Of a stretch of 64,000 nucleotides of DNA, positions 1 to 12,030 are shown in pieces (positions within the stretch are counted from its first letter, which is position 1; each line of letters begins with the position of its first letter). Below the pieces are notes generated by a model that saw only the letters and a list, made by a program, of their open reading frames with translations, searched no databases and had not been told where the DNA came from. The stretch is from Gordionus sp. m RMFG-2023. Its lineage: Eukaryota; Nematomorpha; Gordioida; Chordodea; Parachordodidae. The translations under genes and the position numbers were made by a program. The stretch lies in contig NC_088775.1 of assembly GCF_954871325.1 (NCBI RefSeq), forward strand, positions 65,821,561-65,885,560, in the 5' to 3' direction.

Positions 1-93
1 CAAAAAAAAGAAACAGGATGGCTTCACAAACCCTAAAACAATGCCTGTGCCTGAGTTATTGGGACGTAGATCTTTTGGAATAAATGTAAATAT
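1..93 (+). CDS. possible exon of an unidentified gene (partial)
   Basis: An open frame from base 2 reads through to GRRSFGIN, after which ATAAAT|GTAAAT looks like a 5' splice site. Seen: the stretch KTMPVPELLGRRSFGIN is of mixed composition and richer in GC than its surroundings, as expected of a real exon. I do not recognise the protein. The window begins inside it, so its start is not visible. It may belong with the possible exons at 258-300 and 512-690. The frames across the three cannot be fixed by eye, so the grouping is inference. Confidence 0.35.
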
Positions 94-257
94 TAATGTA
101 TACTTTGTTGTGATTGTGTTTTTAGACCATTTTAACATATATTTAGTCCGAATAATATTTTTTTAAACTTTAAACAAGAATTTTTTTACCTTCCCTCCCC
201 TCTCCCCAAAAAATTAGTAAAATTTAATGATTATTTAATTCTATATTTATTTTGAAG

Positions 258-300
258 CTTTCCGGAAGAAAAAGATTTGGCAAATGAAGATGAACAAGAC
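258..300 (+). CDS. possible short acidic exon
   Basis: After TATTTTGAAG, a usable 3' splice site, one frame reads FPEEKDLANEDEQDDIF, an acidic and non-repetitive stretch. No GT donor is visible at its end. The coding-like signal fades into a small tandem repeat that starts near 305. It could be the second exon of the gene beginning at the window edge. This is weak evidence and the function is unknown. Confidence 0.25.
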
Positions 301-304
301 GATA

Positions 305-395
305 TTTTTATATATTTTATTCGATTTTTTAATATATTTTATTCGATTTTTTAATATATTTTATTCGATTTTTTAATATATTTTATTCGATTTTT
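305..395. repeat. tandem repeat, about 23-bp unit
   Basis: About four copies of a unit close to ATATATTTTATTCGATTTTT occur head to tail. It is low-complexity DNA directly after a possible exon. Confidence 0.85.
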
Positions 396-474
396 TTATT
401 GTAATTGTATAATTTTATTTACCATGATTTATAAAGATTTAATTTAATAAAATGAAAAAATTTCAAATCGTAGT

Positions 475-610
475 TAACTAAATTTGAGTTATAATTTTTT
501 TTAATAGACAAGCCCTTACTGTTTTGAAGAAATCGATAAATTACTAAATTTGAGTTATAATTTTTTTTAATAGACAAGCCCTTACTGTTTTGAAGAAATC
601 GATAAATTAC
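475..610. repeat. 65-bp tandem duplication containing a 3' splice site and exon start
   Basis: The segment from AATTTGAGTTATAATTTTTT to AAATCGATAAATTACTAAA is present twice in a row, nearly identical. Each copy holds TTTTTTTTAATAG, a good 3' splice site, followed by ACAAGCCCTTACTGTTTTG. The second copy runs on into the open frame annotated at 577. Confidence 0.85.
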
Positions 611-745
611 TAAAATTCAGGTCATTATTTCAGGAAAAAAAAGAAGATAGTTTGGGGTTCATAAATTCTATGAGTTTTTTAAAAAAATATATATCAATAT
701 TAAACATCTTAATCCTCAAAATTTGCCTCTTATTACCTCATCCTT
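512..745 (+). CDS. possible exon with duplicated acceptor
   Basis: Behind TTTAATAG the frame reads TSPYCFEEIDKLLKF, then SLFQEKKEDSLGFINSMSF, before turning low-complexity near 690. The first part exists twice because of the 65-bp tandem duplication, so either acceptor (bases 511 or 576) could be used. I do not recognise the protein. A helical, charged composition is all that can be said. It could instead be an old mobile-element fragment. Confidence 0.3.
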
Positions 746-879
746 GAAGATTATAATCTTTTATATTTCAATTTCAATCAGAGGTAATAATAAATACAAC
801 AATTTACATACATAACGTTTTTCCAAACGGTTTTTGATGTTACGAGCAACCTTTTTTTATTTCCAATAATTTTATAGGA

Positions 880-2205
880 ATTGATTTTTTCGATTAAGTT
901 CATGTTATCAAAATTTACGTTATATAGAATTTAAAAATCCTGAACCTAAATTAAACCCTAATTTTTGGTAATCTAGCAGATATTTTTATCTTTTAATAAT
1001 TAAATAAATAGATATAGACATGTCAATTTTTTTCACGAACAAATTTTAGATCATATTTTTTACCCCGCTCCCAGGTCAAAATTATATACACCATATAAAG
1101 GTAGAACTATATTTATTTGATACCCACCCATTATCATATCAATATTTGGTGCTGATAAAATAATTCCTGACCTACGTAGAAATAGCTTCACTCATCTAGA
1201 CATGGTTTGCAACCTATTCAATAGATCTAATTAGCTAGCGATTGATACCTCTAATAACCATATATTTATATATATTAATAAGGTCAAGAAAAATCAACTT
1301 AAGATATATTGATCTGTGCTAGGGGTTCGTGCTCATAGCTAGTTAAGTCGAATTTAAGATCCAAGCCCCTACAAAACCAACCAATAAATAACAGTTATAT
1401 GATAAGTAATAGAGTTTCATAAAATTTAAATTAACCTATCCTATTTATTGAGTTCACGACTCAAGTAGTAAAAATGATTCGAGTTATTGATACTTCGACA
1501 CGGAGTCATGATTACTCGACTATCTAATTTTAAATTTAGAAAATAAAAATATCGTAATTAAAAATAACTAATTTGAAATATATTAGAGTCTAGTCGATCA
1601 AATTTATATAACTATTCGTCCTCTAATTGACACAAGTATATCTATTTACGACTCAAGTAGGAAGTCTAAAATAAAAAAATTATATCTTATATAATAATTA
1701 ATTTGAAATATTCGTCCTCTAGTCGTCTACTCAAGTTTATAAAACTATTCGTCTTCTAGTCGACTCAAGTTCATAACTATTCGTCCTCTAGTCGACTCAA
1801 GTATATAGATATGAGTTCACAACTTGAGTCGACTTTAATTCACGACTTAAGTTCATAATTTAAGTCGCGACTTAAGTTCACGACTCAAGTTCATAACTCA
1901 AGTTCATAAGTTCACGATTCAAGTTCATAACTCGAGTCGCGACTTGAGTTCAAGAATCAAGTTCATAACTTAAGTTCATAACTTAAGTCGCGACTCAAGT
2001 TCATAACTCAAGTTCATAAGTTCGCGACTCAAGTTCATAACTCGAGTCGCGACTTGAGTTCACGACTCAAGTTCATAACTCTTCATAACTCGAGTTCATA
2101 ACTCGAGTCGCGACTTGAGTTCATGACTCAAGTTCATAACTCGAGTCGTAAAAACAAGTCGACTAGTCAATTTTTTGACTAAAAACTCGACTTGAGTCGT
2201 TATAA
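880..2205. mobile_element. right end of a hAT-type element, AGTCGCGACT subterminal repeats (copy 1)
   Basis: 880-1500 is a direct repeat of 12030-12620, with many shared blocks such as CCCCGCTCCCAGGTCAAA and ATATCAATATTTGGTGC. It is followed by a dense array (1440-2205) of ACTCAAGTTCATAACTCGAG and AGTCGCGACT units. In copy 2 the same array ends at the terminus TTTAACAACACTA. Copy 1 fades at GAGTCGTTATAATTATG, a decayed version of that end. No transposase is visible here, and the left end, if it exists, lies before the window. The block GGGGTTCGTGCTCATAGCTA at 1322 matches the right terminal repeat of the element ending at 53142, so an older hAT end is embedded. Confidence 0.6.
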
Positions 2206-3840
2206 TTATGTTTTTTTTCTTATTCTAACTTGGTGGTTCCATCCTTGGGGGGATGATATATAGGAGGCCGGACTCGACCACGTGATTCCATTATAATATA
2301 TTAAATAATAAGTCTTATTGCATTTTAATAAATTTTGGTCGGTATTTAGCAAAGTATATTGGTATTTAGAATATTTCCATACATTCACTTGGTAGTAAGC
2401 ATCATTAACCTGGTTTTGGGAATCTTTATTTTAATGGTAGACAATAGACATAGATTAACATGTAAAAAATTCTTTATTTCGTTGTCAAAATCATCAAACA
2501 ACTTTACATTTATGAAAATGACGTCGATAAAAACAAATATTTTTCAAAATGAAATTAATAATGGTCAAAAGTAATGTTTATACAGAAAAATAAATTATTA
2601 CGGAACATAGAAAAAAAACTATAAAACCGAAAGTCCTGTTTTAATTTTTGCTTATGACTTTCGGCCATGCGTCAGGTTGTAATATAAATATTTATATAAA
2701 ATTAATAAATTAGGGAAACAGAAATTTTTAAAGTAAACAATAAGGTAAAATAATAATTTTTCCAGATTAGGTAAAATATAAGAATAACTTTTCATATCTT
2801 AATCATAAGTTTCAGAAGCAAAATAATGTAATAAATATTTTAATAAAATTAATTTACAATTCTCAGGCTGATATGTCTTAATTACTTAATATTCAGGTCA
2901 TCTTTAAATATCCCCCACCCCACTTTAGCCATCATATAATTATTTCGGAAGTTAGACATTTCGTTGAAAACTTGACTCAAGTAATGGTAAAATTCACAGA
3001 AATCATCGTTAACAAATGTCTTTTCAACCATTCCCTTCGGCAGCGTTTACATGTCAGGATTTTCACTGGATGCAAACCCCCTTCAAAAACCTTTGCCTAC
3101 CCCCTCCCCCCCCCCCAAACAATTGGGTAATGTTCAAAATTCTTAACGTTCCATTCACTGCGTTCATATGTGATCTATAAAGTATAGCTGGCACCGACGG
3201 TATATAATATTATCGTATTCCAAACCTCGATGATATATACTTTCGATTTCAATCATTAAGAGAAATGTATTAAATGGGAAATTATATTTATAATGAAACA
3301 GAATTCCTAGAATTGTTTTGTGTTTTTGTCAAGTTATAAATTAAAATGTATTATTTATTTAAAAACACTGAAAATATTTTTCATGAAAATTAATTAAACG
3401 TAAATAAATATTTTACAAAATACTTGTCACAAATTAATTAAATTATAGACGACAAATTAAAAGCTGTTACAGTATGATCTTCCATATAAGTTTCCCAAAT
3501 TACAAGGGAATACTAACATATATATATTGATCGAGTATTTAATTACTTTGCGAACAGCACATCATCTTAATCTGCTAAAATTAACTTTATCATTAATAAT
3601 TTAACAGATGATGTGTACGATAAAAAAGATCTTTAGGTACAGATATTGATTTTTTGGATTTTAATAAAGTTATCAGTAAACTACTGTACTTAATACAAAA
3701 CCAAAATATTAACTATATTAACAATTTTTTAAGTGCAACACAGGGAATTGAAGAATAATCGTTTTTAAACTGGTCTCTAAGGTTGTCTAAACTCAATAAA
3801 CTACGTGGCTATACTTGCTTCAATTAGGTAGAAAATTTGA
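2206..3840. other. AT-rich DNA without a recognisable gene
   Basis: Short open frames here are chance frames in AT-rich DNA. A C-rich homopolymer run lies near 3100-3117. Nothing else could be identified. Confidence 0.6.
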
Positions 3841-6800
3841 TAGTATTGACATTAAACCAGCTAATGACATTGTAAATTATGTAGAAAATAAGTTTTATAA
3901 AAATACAAACACTAATAAAACCCTTAACAAAATATAAGAATTTAGATAGACTTTCATATAATACTTTTGATAACACTTTTCCTAGATATAATTGCAGAAA
4001 TGAGAATGATAATAATTATAATAGACCTAATAATTGATTTGACTCTAATGACACCTTTAGAAACAATCTTAGACAAAATTATGACAACAGATATAATAAT
4101 TATAATAGGAATAGGAACTACAATAATAACAATTTTAGATATTATGACAATAATAGTAATTTTAGAAACAATAACAATTATCACAATAACAATATTATCG
4201 ATCCTATGATAATAATTCAAATAACTACGATAGAAACAACATGGCGTGATAACAACCAGAGAAGACAAGAATCGATATAACAATAATAATTGCAACATGA
4301 ACATTAAAGAAATTGTTGAAGACAAACTCTACATTGCGATTGCCAAAGACAATAATGATAATGATTTTAATGTCAACAACTTAACTGAGAACAAGCATAA
4401 TAAAAATGATAGTGCTTTTATGACTACTCTAATATTAAATGATGTTACTACCACAATGCTAGTTGATTCAGGATCAAAATTTACTATCTTACCTAGTAAA
4501 ATAGCTAAGAAAATTGGCATAATAGAAAAAAATCTAAGCTGCAACTTACAGCTTACGGCGGAAACTTAATCAAGATCATTGGGACAACTCAAGTCAAAGT
4601 ATGTTATGAAGGTATCACTAAAAATTTACAAGCAGTGATTGTTGAATCAAGAAAAAATGCATTATTAGGACGTTCATGGATTGTTACTTTTAAAAATATC
4701 TTGAACAAGTTCATAGCAAATATTGACACTAATTATGAAGATGAAATAAAAAAAAATGATTAAAAACGGGGAATCCAAAATGACCAACAGACCAATTATC
4801 AAAGCGAATATGAATAGATGTCCGACGTATACCCTATGCAAAGATTGATCTTGTGAGCAAAGAATTTAATAGATGGATATAAGAAAAAATCGAGTCGGTC
4901 AAAATGTTCGATGTGCAAGTTCTATAACTGCCGTCTACATGGATAATGGGAGCATGAGGCTTTGCGCTGAATTTAAAGACACTATAAACCCAGATCTAGA
5001 AGATTTTAAATATCCACTTTCACGAATAAATGATTTAATAGCTAAACTTTTGGGAGGATAGAAATTTACTAAGATCGATTTTAAAAATGCGTTTCTACAG
5101 ATTCCCATTGACAAATGTTGCAGAATCTTTTGACAATATCCAATCACAAGGCTACCAATTTACTAGACTTCCTCTTGGTCCAAAGACCTTCTACAATATT
5201 TCAACAAATCATGGACCAGATCTTCGATGATATGAAAGATGTCATATTTTATATTGATGATTTACTTATAACTGGAAATAACGATAAAGCTCACTTAAAC
5301 AACATCAAAAAAGTGTTTGAAAGAATATTATCGTATGGGTTAGTATCTAACTTAGCCAAAAGCCTATTTTTTTAAAAAAAAGTGAGGTTCCTGGGTCATG
5401 ATATTGACGCCCAGGGAATTCATGCTAACCATAACAAAATTGAGTCAATAAAAAATATGCCAGAGCCAAAATCAGCTGCTCAATTATCAGCATTTCTGGG
5501 AATGGCTGTTTAATATAGAAAATTAAACAATTTTACGGAAATTGCTGATCCTTTATATAATATTGTCAACAAAGAAAAATGGGTATGGAACTTAGAACAC
5601 TCTAGAAGTTTTAAGGATCTAAAGATGTTGATTAGTCTTCCTCCAGCCTTAACTTATTTTCCTTAATTGTCTATCGGAATTGCAACTGGAGCATCTAAAT
5701 GTGGTTTAGGAGCTGTATTATTTTATATTGAAAAAGACGGCACCAACAGCTTTTGCCTTAAGAACCTTATTAAAATCCGAAATGAGTTTCACCAATTACA
5801 GGAATACTTAATTGGGACTAAATTTACAATAATTACTGACCTTAAATCTCTAGTCCATATTTTATTAAAGGATTCAAGGACAACAGTACTATGTCCTTAA
5901 GACTTCAAAAATGGAATATAACATTAAGAGGTTACGATTTCAACATAAAGTATAAAGCCGGAAAATACAACGTTGTTCCTGATTGTCCCTCAAGATTACC
6001 AGAAAAAGTAACGATTTGTTAAAATATCACAATTATAAATGACTTAGGATGTACCTAGTAACTTATTGACCAAATTTATAAAGATATTGAAATAACACAA
6101 GTCATAAATGATATTAAGAACAACGAGCCTATAAAAAACAAGATATATAAAATTGGGAGAAAAATTAAATCCTTAGCCAAAGATTACATGTGGTGGTCTG
6201 ATATGAATAATGACATAGAGATGGAAGTAAAAAGTTGTGACAACTGTAATATATATCATGAAATCCTAAAAAGAAACAAAAACCATGAATTTCGGCAACT
6301 AAACCATTTGAAAGGATACATATAGATTATGCGGGTACGTTTTTAACAAAAAATTTGATAATAGTCGATGCCTATATATAAATTTCCAATTACTGAAATT
6401 TCATTAAAATCATACATGTACTTACGTCCGCATGCCACCAGCAGTCTAATTTAGTTTAAAATTTTATAAAGGTTTTGTTCCATTTCGAATTTTTAAAAAA
6501 AATCATATCGGTTCGGTTTATAATTTATAACGGTTCTTTTCGGTTTGTTCCAGTTTTTATAAATTTGATTTTAAAAAAAATTAATCATTAACCATGTATA
6601 TATTAATTTTAGAGAAAAATCTTTTTAATTTATTATTTCTTATTTAATTTAACCATGATAATCTTATAGATATTTTTATTAAACTTAGTAAATATAAATT
6701 AGACAAATTAATTTTTTTTATTTCATATTACAAATAGTTTACATGATATTTTTAATATATATTTTTAAATTAAGTATATATGTTTTATATAAATCTATGA

Positions 6801-8960
6801 CATTCCTAATATAATAAAATGAATTTATATTTTTTAAAAATAAAATAAAAACAAACATGCGTAAATACAATGATGAATAAAATAACATGTATACTATTTA
6901 CAGTGTTTTGATGATTTAATGAAACATATTAACGATTAAATTTAAACCCATTCATATAAAATGATAATATTTGCAAAAATAATCAAAATATAGACAGAGC
7001 ATTATTGAAATTTCTTTTATTATTTCTTTTGTTGTACATTTGTAAAGATTATAATTATATATGCATGTGTTTAAATTAAATCGTCAATATGTTTCATTAA
7101 ATCATCACAACACTGTATGTTTAAAAAGAGAATTAGAACGGATAACTAAAATATTTTCTAATATTTCAGGATTTAATTTAGTTCTCTGCGCAGAGAGTAT
7201 AAACTTAAGGCTAGACTCTTTCTACGGATACCTGCGTAGCTGGAACTGCTAGCACTATAGCTAACTTATAAAGTTCTGGCATACTATTATTTACATTTTC
7301 TCAATAATTTAAAAGATTAGTATCTTTTTCTAATCTCTCTATATTATCAAATGACCGAATTATATATTCTATTTTTATACATTTATTATAATTTTCTATT
7401 GAGAATTATTCTTATTAAGACTTTCATGCGACTTTAATATATCTTCAAAATCATCATCTAAATTATCTTTCGAATGCGAACACGTAGGCATAGTATTTAG
7501 AATTTCAATATTCTGATTGACTTTCTAGCAAGTTCCAAGTTTTACAAAAGATGTTTTCTGGCGATCCCTCTTTCTTCAAATTTTAAAAAAATTATTTTAA
7601 TAATAAATAATTTATAATGACTTAAATGAATATTAGAATTCTGAATTTAAAAAAATTATTATAAATAAAAAATTATTATATCATTAAAATATTTCTGACC
7701 ATTTTATATATTGTCATTTAAATTTTATGATTCAAGTTTCTATAATGAGATAAAAAATTAACCATATTATATAAAAATGAATGTAAAAGTACTTGATTTC
7801 TATTAGATGTTAGTTATTAATAGTAGAATTATTTAATTTTTTCCTAAATTATTAGCAACTATTGTTATAATTTGAAAAGAAATCACCAATTTAAAAAGTG
7901 CCCTCTAGGAAAATTAAAATTTCAAATTTAGGTTAATAATTTAAAATTAATTATTTTTTAAACCCGCTTTGAACCGGTTTAAACCGGTTCAAAATATTTA
8001 TAACGGTTAGGTTCGCTCTTTTTATATTTTCTTTATAACGGTTCGGTTAAGGTTACGGTTCAGAAAATCATAACGGTTCATTCCGGTTTGGTGGTTTGGC
8101 TCGGTTCGGTTCAAAACCCTGGTTAAAACGTTTAAAATGCACATGAAAAGAAATATAAAGATTGATTTAGATATTGCACTTGACTCTTATTCAATTACAG
8201 AATCACACAAAATGATACAACAGGAGTTGTATCTTCTAAACGAATGTTTAATAGCGACATTAGAATTATATAGGACTTATTAAACCGCCAGAGGAAAAAG
8301 AAGATGGGGATAACATAACACTATAACGTAATAGAAATTTGAATGTAGGAAATTTTGTTTGATATAAACTACAAATAGATGATAAATAGGGTAAAGGCAT
8401 GATCACACAGAAAGAAAGTGACATGATGTTCAAAGTTAAGACAGATAAAAGTATTATAAGAAGACATTTATACTAATTAAGAAAAAGAGATTGTTATAAT
8501 ACATTTTTAAATTATGATACTAACTCTAAAAATTCTTTTAAGGAGGGAAATGTGGACATAAATAAAAATACCATAAATAAAAATAAAGTAATACCAATAG
8601 ACCTATTTAAAAAACAAAAACCTGTTTATTTAAAAGATTATGTAAACTTAGTATTAAAAAAATATATAAAAACAATCATAACACTAAAACGCGATAAATT
8701 AAACATTAAAGATATGATATATAATAATCTTAATGATTTATCATTCTAATATTCAATTATTCAATTTATTCAATTTGATTCTATTCTATACATTATTCCG
8801 TATTTCATTTATTATTCCAAATTTCATATATCATTCCGATAATTCATTAATTCTAATATTCAATTTTATCAATTATTATTCCTAATTGTTCATAACTAAT
8901 TGATGATGATAACATTGAAAATTGATAATAATAACAACGGAGTACCACAAGCAAGCTTAT
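3840..8960 (+). mobile_element. Gypsy-type LTR retrotransposon fossil, interrupted by a hAT insertion
   Basis: A degraded Gypsy/Metaviridae-type element. Parts in order on the + strand: an asparagine-rich gag-like stretch (about 3950-4300), an aspartic protease with its DSG motif (about 4440-4560), reverse transcriptase with a YxDD box (about 4790-5510), RNase H (about 5650-6000), the zinc-binding and early core parts of integrase (about 6080-6460), then, beyond the hAT insertion, the end of the integrase core and a GPY/F-like C-terminal region (about 8125-8750). The 8750-8960 stretch is AT-rich and may be 3' or LTR sequence. It is clearly broken, with many breaks across all reading frames. 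No intact pair of LTRs could be defined. It is old, and older than the hAT element inserted at about 6460-8121. Confidence 0.85.
6460..8121 (-). mobile_element. hAT element with AACCGGTT/GGTTCGG subterminal repeats, inserted in the Gypsy fossil
   Basis: The right end reads GGTTCGGTTCAAAACCCTG and the left end AAAGGTTTTGTTCC, an inverted pair. Both subterminal zones carry repeated GGTTCGG, ATAACGGTTC and AACCGGTTTAAACCGGTT. On the minus strand near 7270-7140 one frame contains LAVPATQVSVERV and FILSAQRTKLNPE in close succession. That is the hAT dimerisation region (family pattern: P.T...ERVFS...L....R..L). The rest of the transposase is not recognisable, so this copy cannot move by itself. The flanking bases GTTTAAAA and GTTAAAAC are an imperfect target duplication. 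Gypsy integrase sequence lies on both sides. Confidence 0.7.
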
Positions 8961-9009
8961 ATGACGAAATTACGATCGAGAAAACAATTTACAATATCAA
9001 GCTAACTAT
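8961..9009. other. junction between the Gypsy fossil and the hAT left end
   Basis: A short AT-rich stretch between the end of recognisable Gypsy sequence and the first AGTCGACT repeats. No exact border could be set. Confidence 0.3.
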
Positions 9010-9689
9010 TTGGACAAACCAACGTCGAGTCTCTAGTCATTAGTCGAATAAGTCGACCAACTCAAGTCGTGAACTCAAGTCTATAAACTTGAGTCGACTA
9101 GAGGACGAATAGTTCTATAAACTTAGTCGACTAGAGGACGAATAGTACTATGAACTTAGTCAACTAGAGGACGAATAGTTCTATGGACTAAGTCGACTAG
9201 AGGACGAATATTTCTATGAACTTGAGTCGACTAAAGGACGAATAATTCTATGAACTAGAGTCGACTAAAAGATGAAGATTTTAAATTAGTTAGTATTAAT
9301 TAATAAAACATTTGTTTTTTTATTTTTAACTTTAGACTTCCAATTTAAGTCGTTATACGAGTTATATACTTAAGTCGACTATAGGACAAATAGGGGTCGT
9401 TTTTTCAACTCAGACTCAAACATCGGGTCATTTTTTACGACTTCAACCCAAAGTTGTTGTCATTTTATTCGATCCGATCCAAAATATGGGTCGTTTTTTA
9501 AAGGACTATCTAAGGTTTGGGTGGCTTTTTATCATTTGACCCAATATCCAGATCATTTTTTCGACCAAAAGGCTTTTAGGATTGACTACAATAAATATAA
9601 TTACAACATTTAGTAGATATTAAAATTATGGGTGGGTAAGTTATTTAAAGCTTCTTTTAATTATAATATACTGACTTACTATTATTAAT

Positions 9690-9866
9690 GGAATGGTATT
9701 TGTCATCGTTATTTTTTTGAACAGTGATGATGTACCATAAAAAAGTGAGAATTGTCATAATCGTTATTTTTTAATTTTTAAGCAAATGGGTAAAAATAGA
9801 TATTGTAAACATGTTAAATTAAAATTTCAATAAAGATGTACCATAGAAAGGTGACAATTGATCTTA
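9690..9866. repeat. 1.5 copies of the 107-bp TGACAATTGTCA-type monomer
   Basis: It contains GATGTACCATAAAAAAGTGA, CATAATCGTTATTTTTTAAT and GATGTACCATAGAAAGGTGA, the same words as the large arrays further on. Here the monomer sits just inside the left end of a hAT element. This suggests that the arrays were amplified from such a subterminal position. Confidence 0.85.
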
Positions 9867-9889
9867 AAAAGTGCTAGTAACCGCTTAAA

Positions 9890-10135
9890 ATGAGGCATTT
9901 TGATGAAATAAATAGTAAAGGTATTTCTGAAAATGCTTTGGAAAAACTGACACAATTCGCAAATATATTGAGCGTTAAATTACGTAACGAATTGTGTTCA
10001 TTTACCAATATATTCAAAGATTTAATAGCAGAATTAAATGAAATGGACGATGATATCATATGTACGAGTGAGGAGTTAAATGAAGAAGATGGAATATTAC
10101 AATATGATTTGATAATAAATGTAATAAGTGTTTAA
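9890..10135 (+). CDS. short acidic ORF in a hAT element, unrecognised
   Basis: 81 codons from ATG to TAA, with mixed composition (EKLTQFANILSVKLRNELC, then an acidic tail with DDDI and EELNEED). No domain is recognised. By position it would be the middle of the transposase whose C-terminus lies at 11310-11502. Other hAT transposases have an acidic, helix-rich stretch ahead of the dimerisation region, but no diagnostic residue can be pointed to. It ends about 65 bases before the younger insertion. Probably a decayed piece of a transposase rather than a host gene. Confidence 0.3.
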   Translation: MRHFDEINSKGISENALEKLTQFANILSVKLRNELCSFTNIFKDLIAELNEMDDDIICTSEELNEEDGILQYDLIINVISV

Positions 10136-10199
10136 TAGGCGTGTATGAAATCATTAAAAGTTACAATATGCACAAAAGTGCACACTAATTTATTTTTGG

Positions 10200-11277
10200 T
10201 AGTGTTGTAAACGAACGCGTTCAAAATGAACGCGTTCGTGAACGAAGTTCGTTTTTTTGGAAAAAGGTGATGAACGGCGTTCCTTTTTTTTGACGAACTT
10301 TGAACGTGAACGCGTTCCTTTTCTTTGATGAACGCGTTCAATTTTACGTTCGTTCAATTTTAAAAACACTTTTTATTTTTATTTATTTGAAAAATTAATA
10401 TTAATCTGCATTTTTTAACAAAAAAGTCTTATATTTTTATTTATTTGAAAATTAATATTTAATCCAATTTTTTAACAAAAAAGTCTTATATTTTTTAATC
10501 AGCTGTTTTTACTTTTTCCTTTTTCATATTGCAATTAACGTACCGTAGTGCTACTGCTAGAGTAGATAAGATTAAAGTTTATTAATTTGAATATTTTATA
10601 TTTTAATTTAATAGATTAGCATTTGCATGTATATAAATATTTCATCATCATATTCTGAAAATCAAAATTCAATATTAGATGAATTAGAATTACCATGGCC
10701 CAAATATCAAAAATATTTCACTGTTTTAAAATCAATTCCGAGATATCCTTTTTATTTGACGAGGAAGAAGAGGGCAGATTGGAGGATGATAACATAGCTC
10801 AATTTTTTGAAACAATGGAAAACATTAAATGTTTTTAATAAATTCCCCCTTTTAAAAGAATTGGCAATCCCTTCATCCGCCCCTGTTGAGCCAGTTTTTA
10901 GTATAGCTGACGCTGTATTAACTGACAAGCGTTCATGCCTATCAGATGAAAATTTTGAAAATCAATTATTATTAAAAATTAATAAGAAAATTTTTTTATA
11001 AATTTATTTTTTTATCGCTCTATTATATTGTATTTATAATTATATTATCAAAATAAAACTATTATTTTTTATCATGGCTAATATATTGTGTTGAAAAATA
11101 TAAGGCATTTATTTATATTAAATTAAATTTAAAAAAAAATTTATCATAAAATTTTGAACGTAAACGCGTTCATGAACTTGAACGCGTTCCTTTTTTTGAA
11201 TTTGAACGTGAACGCGTTCGATTTTTGTCAATGAACGTTGAACGCGTTCGATTTTTTTAAAAATGTTTACAGCACTA
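10200..11277 (+). mobile_element. hAT element with GAACGCGTTC subterminal repeats and a perfect 8-bp target duplication
   Basis: The left end TAGTGTTGTAAACGAACGCG and the right end TTTACAGCACTA are inverted. The target duplication ATTTTTGG is exact (10192-10199 and 11278-11285). Both ends carry several GAACGCGTTC palindromes. The 1,078-bp element keeps only parts of a transposase, so it is an internally deleted derivative. The exact duplication and clean termini mark it as one of the younger insertions. It lies inside the older hAT element spanning about 9010-12767. Confidence 0.92.
10807..11001 (+). pseudogene. hAT transposase C-terminal dimerisation fragment
   Basis: The last 64 codons of a hAT transposase. 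PLLKELAIPSSAPVEPVFSI followed by LTDKRSCLSDENFENQLLL matches the family pattern LA.P.S....ER.FS....L...R..L....... The glutamate-arginine pair normally seen before FS is replaced here by EP. An upstream stretch on the + strand from 10627 with ELPWPKYQKY may be another piece of the same protein; most of the catalytic region is missing. It acts, in intact relatives, as the multimerisation part of the nuclear transposase. Confidence 0.7.
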
Positions 11278-11309
11278 ATTTTTGGCATATGAATACATTT
11301 TAATTTTGT

Positions 11310-11502
11310 CATTTGCGGAGGTTAATTGCGAGAGAACATTTAGTAAATTAAAAAATTATAAAAAATAGGCTGAGCTAATATAGACCAAGAAAAATTAGAA
11401 GCGTTTTATATTATGTCAGTTGAACGAGAAGTATTAGCACAAGTTGAATTAGAAGATATTCTTGTTTATTTGCTCAAAGTTAATGAGAGATTTATTAAGT
11501 AA
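11310..11502 (+). pseudogene. hAT transposase C-terminus (TTF/ZMYM-like hAT group), broken
   Basis: Adjacent reading frames give CERTFSKLK, then KNRLS, then EAFYIMSVEREVLAQVELED ending in a stop at 11502. The order matches the C-terminus of hAT transposases of the ASCERSFSKLKLIKNYLRS type, with at least two frame changes, so it is a dead copy. It is the last part of the element whose ends lie near 9010 and 12767, and it is separated from the upstream ORF by the 10200-11277 insertion. Confidence 0.65.
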
Positions 11503-11509
11503 AAGTTAT

Positions 11510-12030
11510 ATATTATCTTAATTCTTTTAAATCTTATTTATATATATTTACAATATGATCGGTGCCTGATTTCATAAGTGCAGCAATTTTATTCTGTTCA
11601 ATATTATATAATTGCAATAATTTTATCTGTAATTGATTTCATATATTGAGTATGTATTCTTTTATATTTAACAAAATAATTTGCACTTATTTTCAAAAAT
11701 AAGAATAAAAATCTTTATGAAAAAAAAATATTATCAAAAATTTATTTACAAATAAAAAAAAATTCTTTAAAAGAAATAAATATTGTTAATGGTGAAAAAA
11801 ACGAGAGAATTTTACTTTTTTATAACTTTTTAAAATAGCCCAAAATTTATTTTAAAAAGATAAATTTATTTTGGGAGAAAAAAACAAGAGGAGGGATTCG
11901 TAATTTATTTTCTAATTTTAAAAAATATACAAAAAGTTGGTGGTGCCAGCTAGGCGCTAAATTCATTCAAAATTAAAATAAGAAACATAATAATAATATG
12001 TGTATTGTGATATGATTTGTGACTATTTTT
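11510..12030. other. AT-rich interior of the hAT element, no gene
   Basis: Low-complexity AT-rich sequence. A short block, GGTGCCAGCTAGGCG, near 11941 recurs as GGTGCCAACTAGGCG near 33380, so part of it is an interspersed repeat. Confidence 0.5.

Noticed and set aside
3954-4325. Minus-strand frame of 123 codons rich in Ile, Val and Ser
   Set aside because: It is the antisense shadow of the asparagine-rich gag-like part of the Gypsy fossil.
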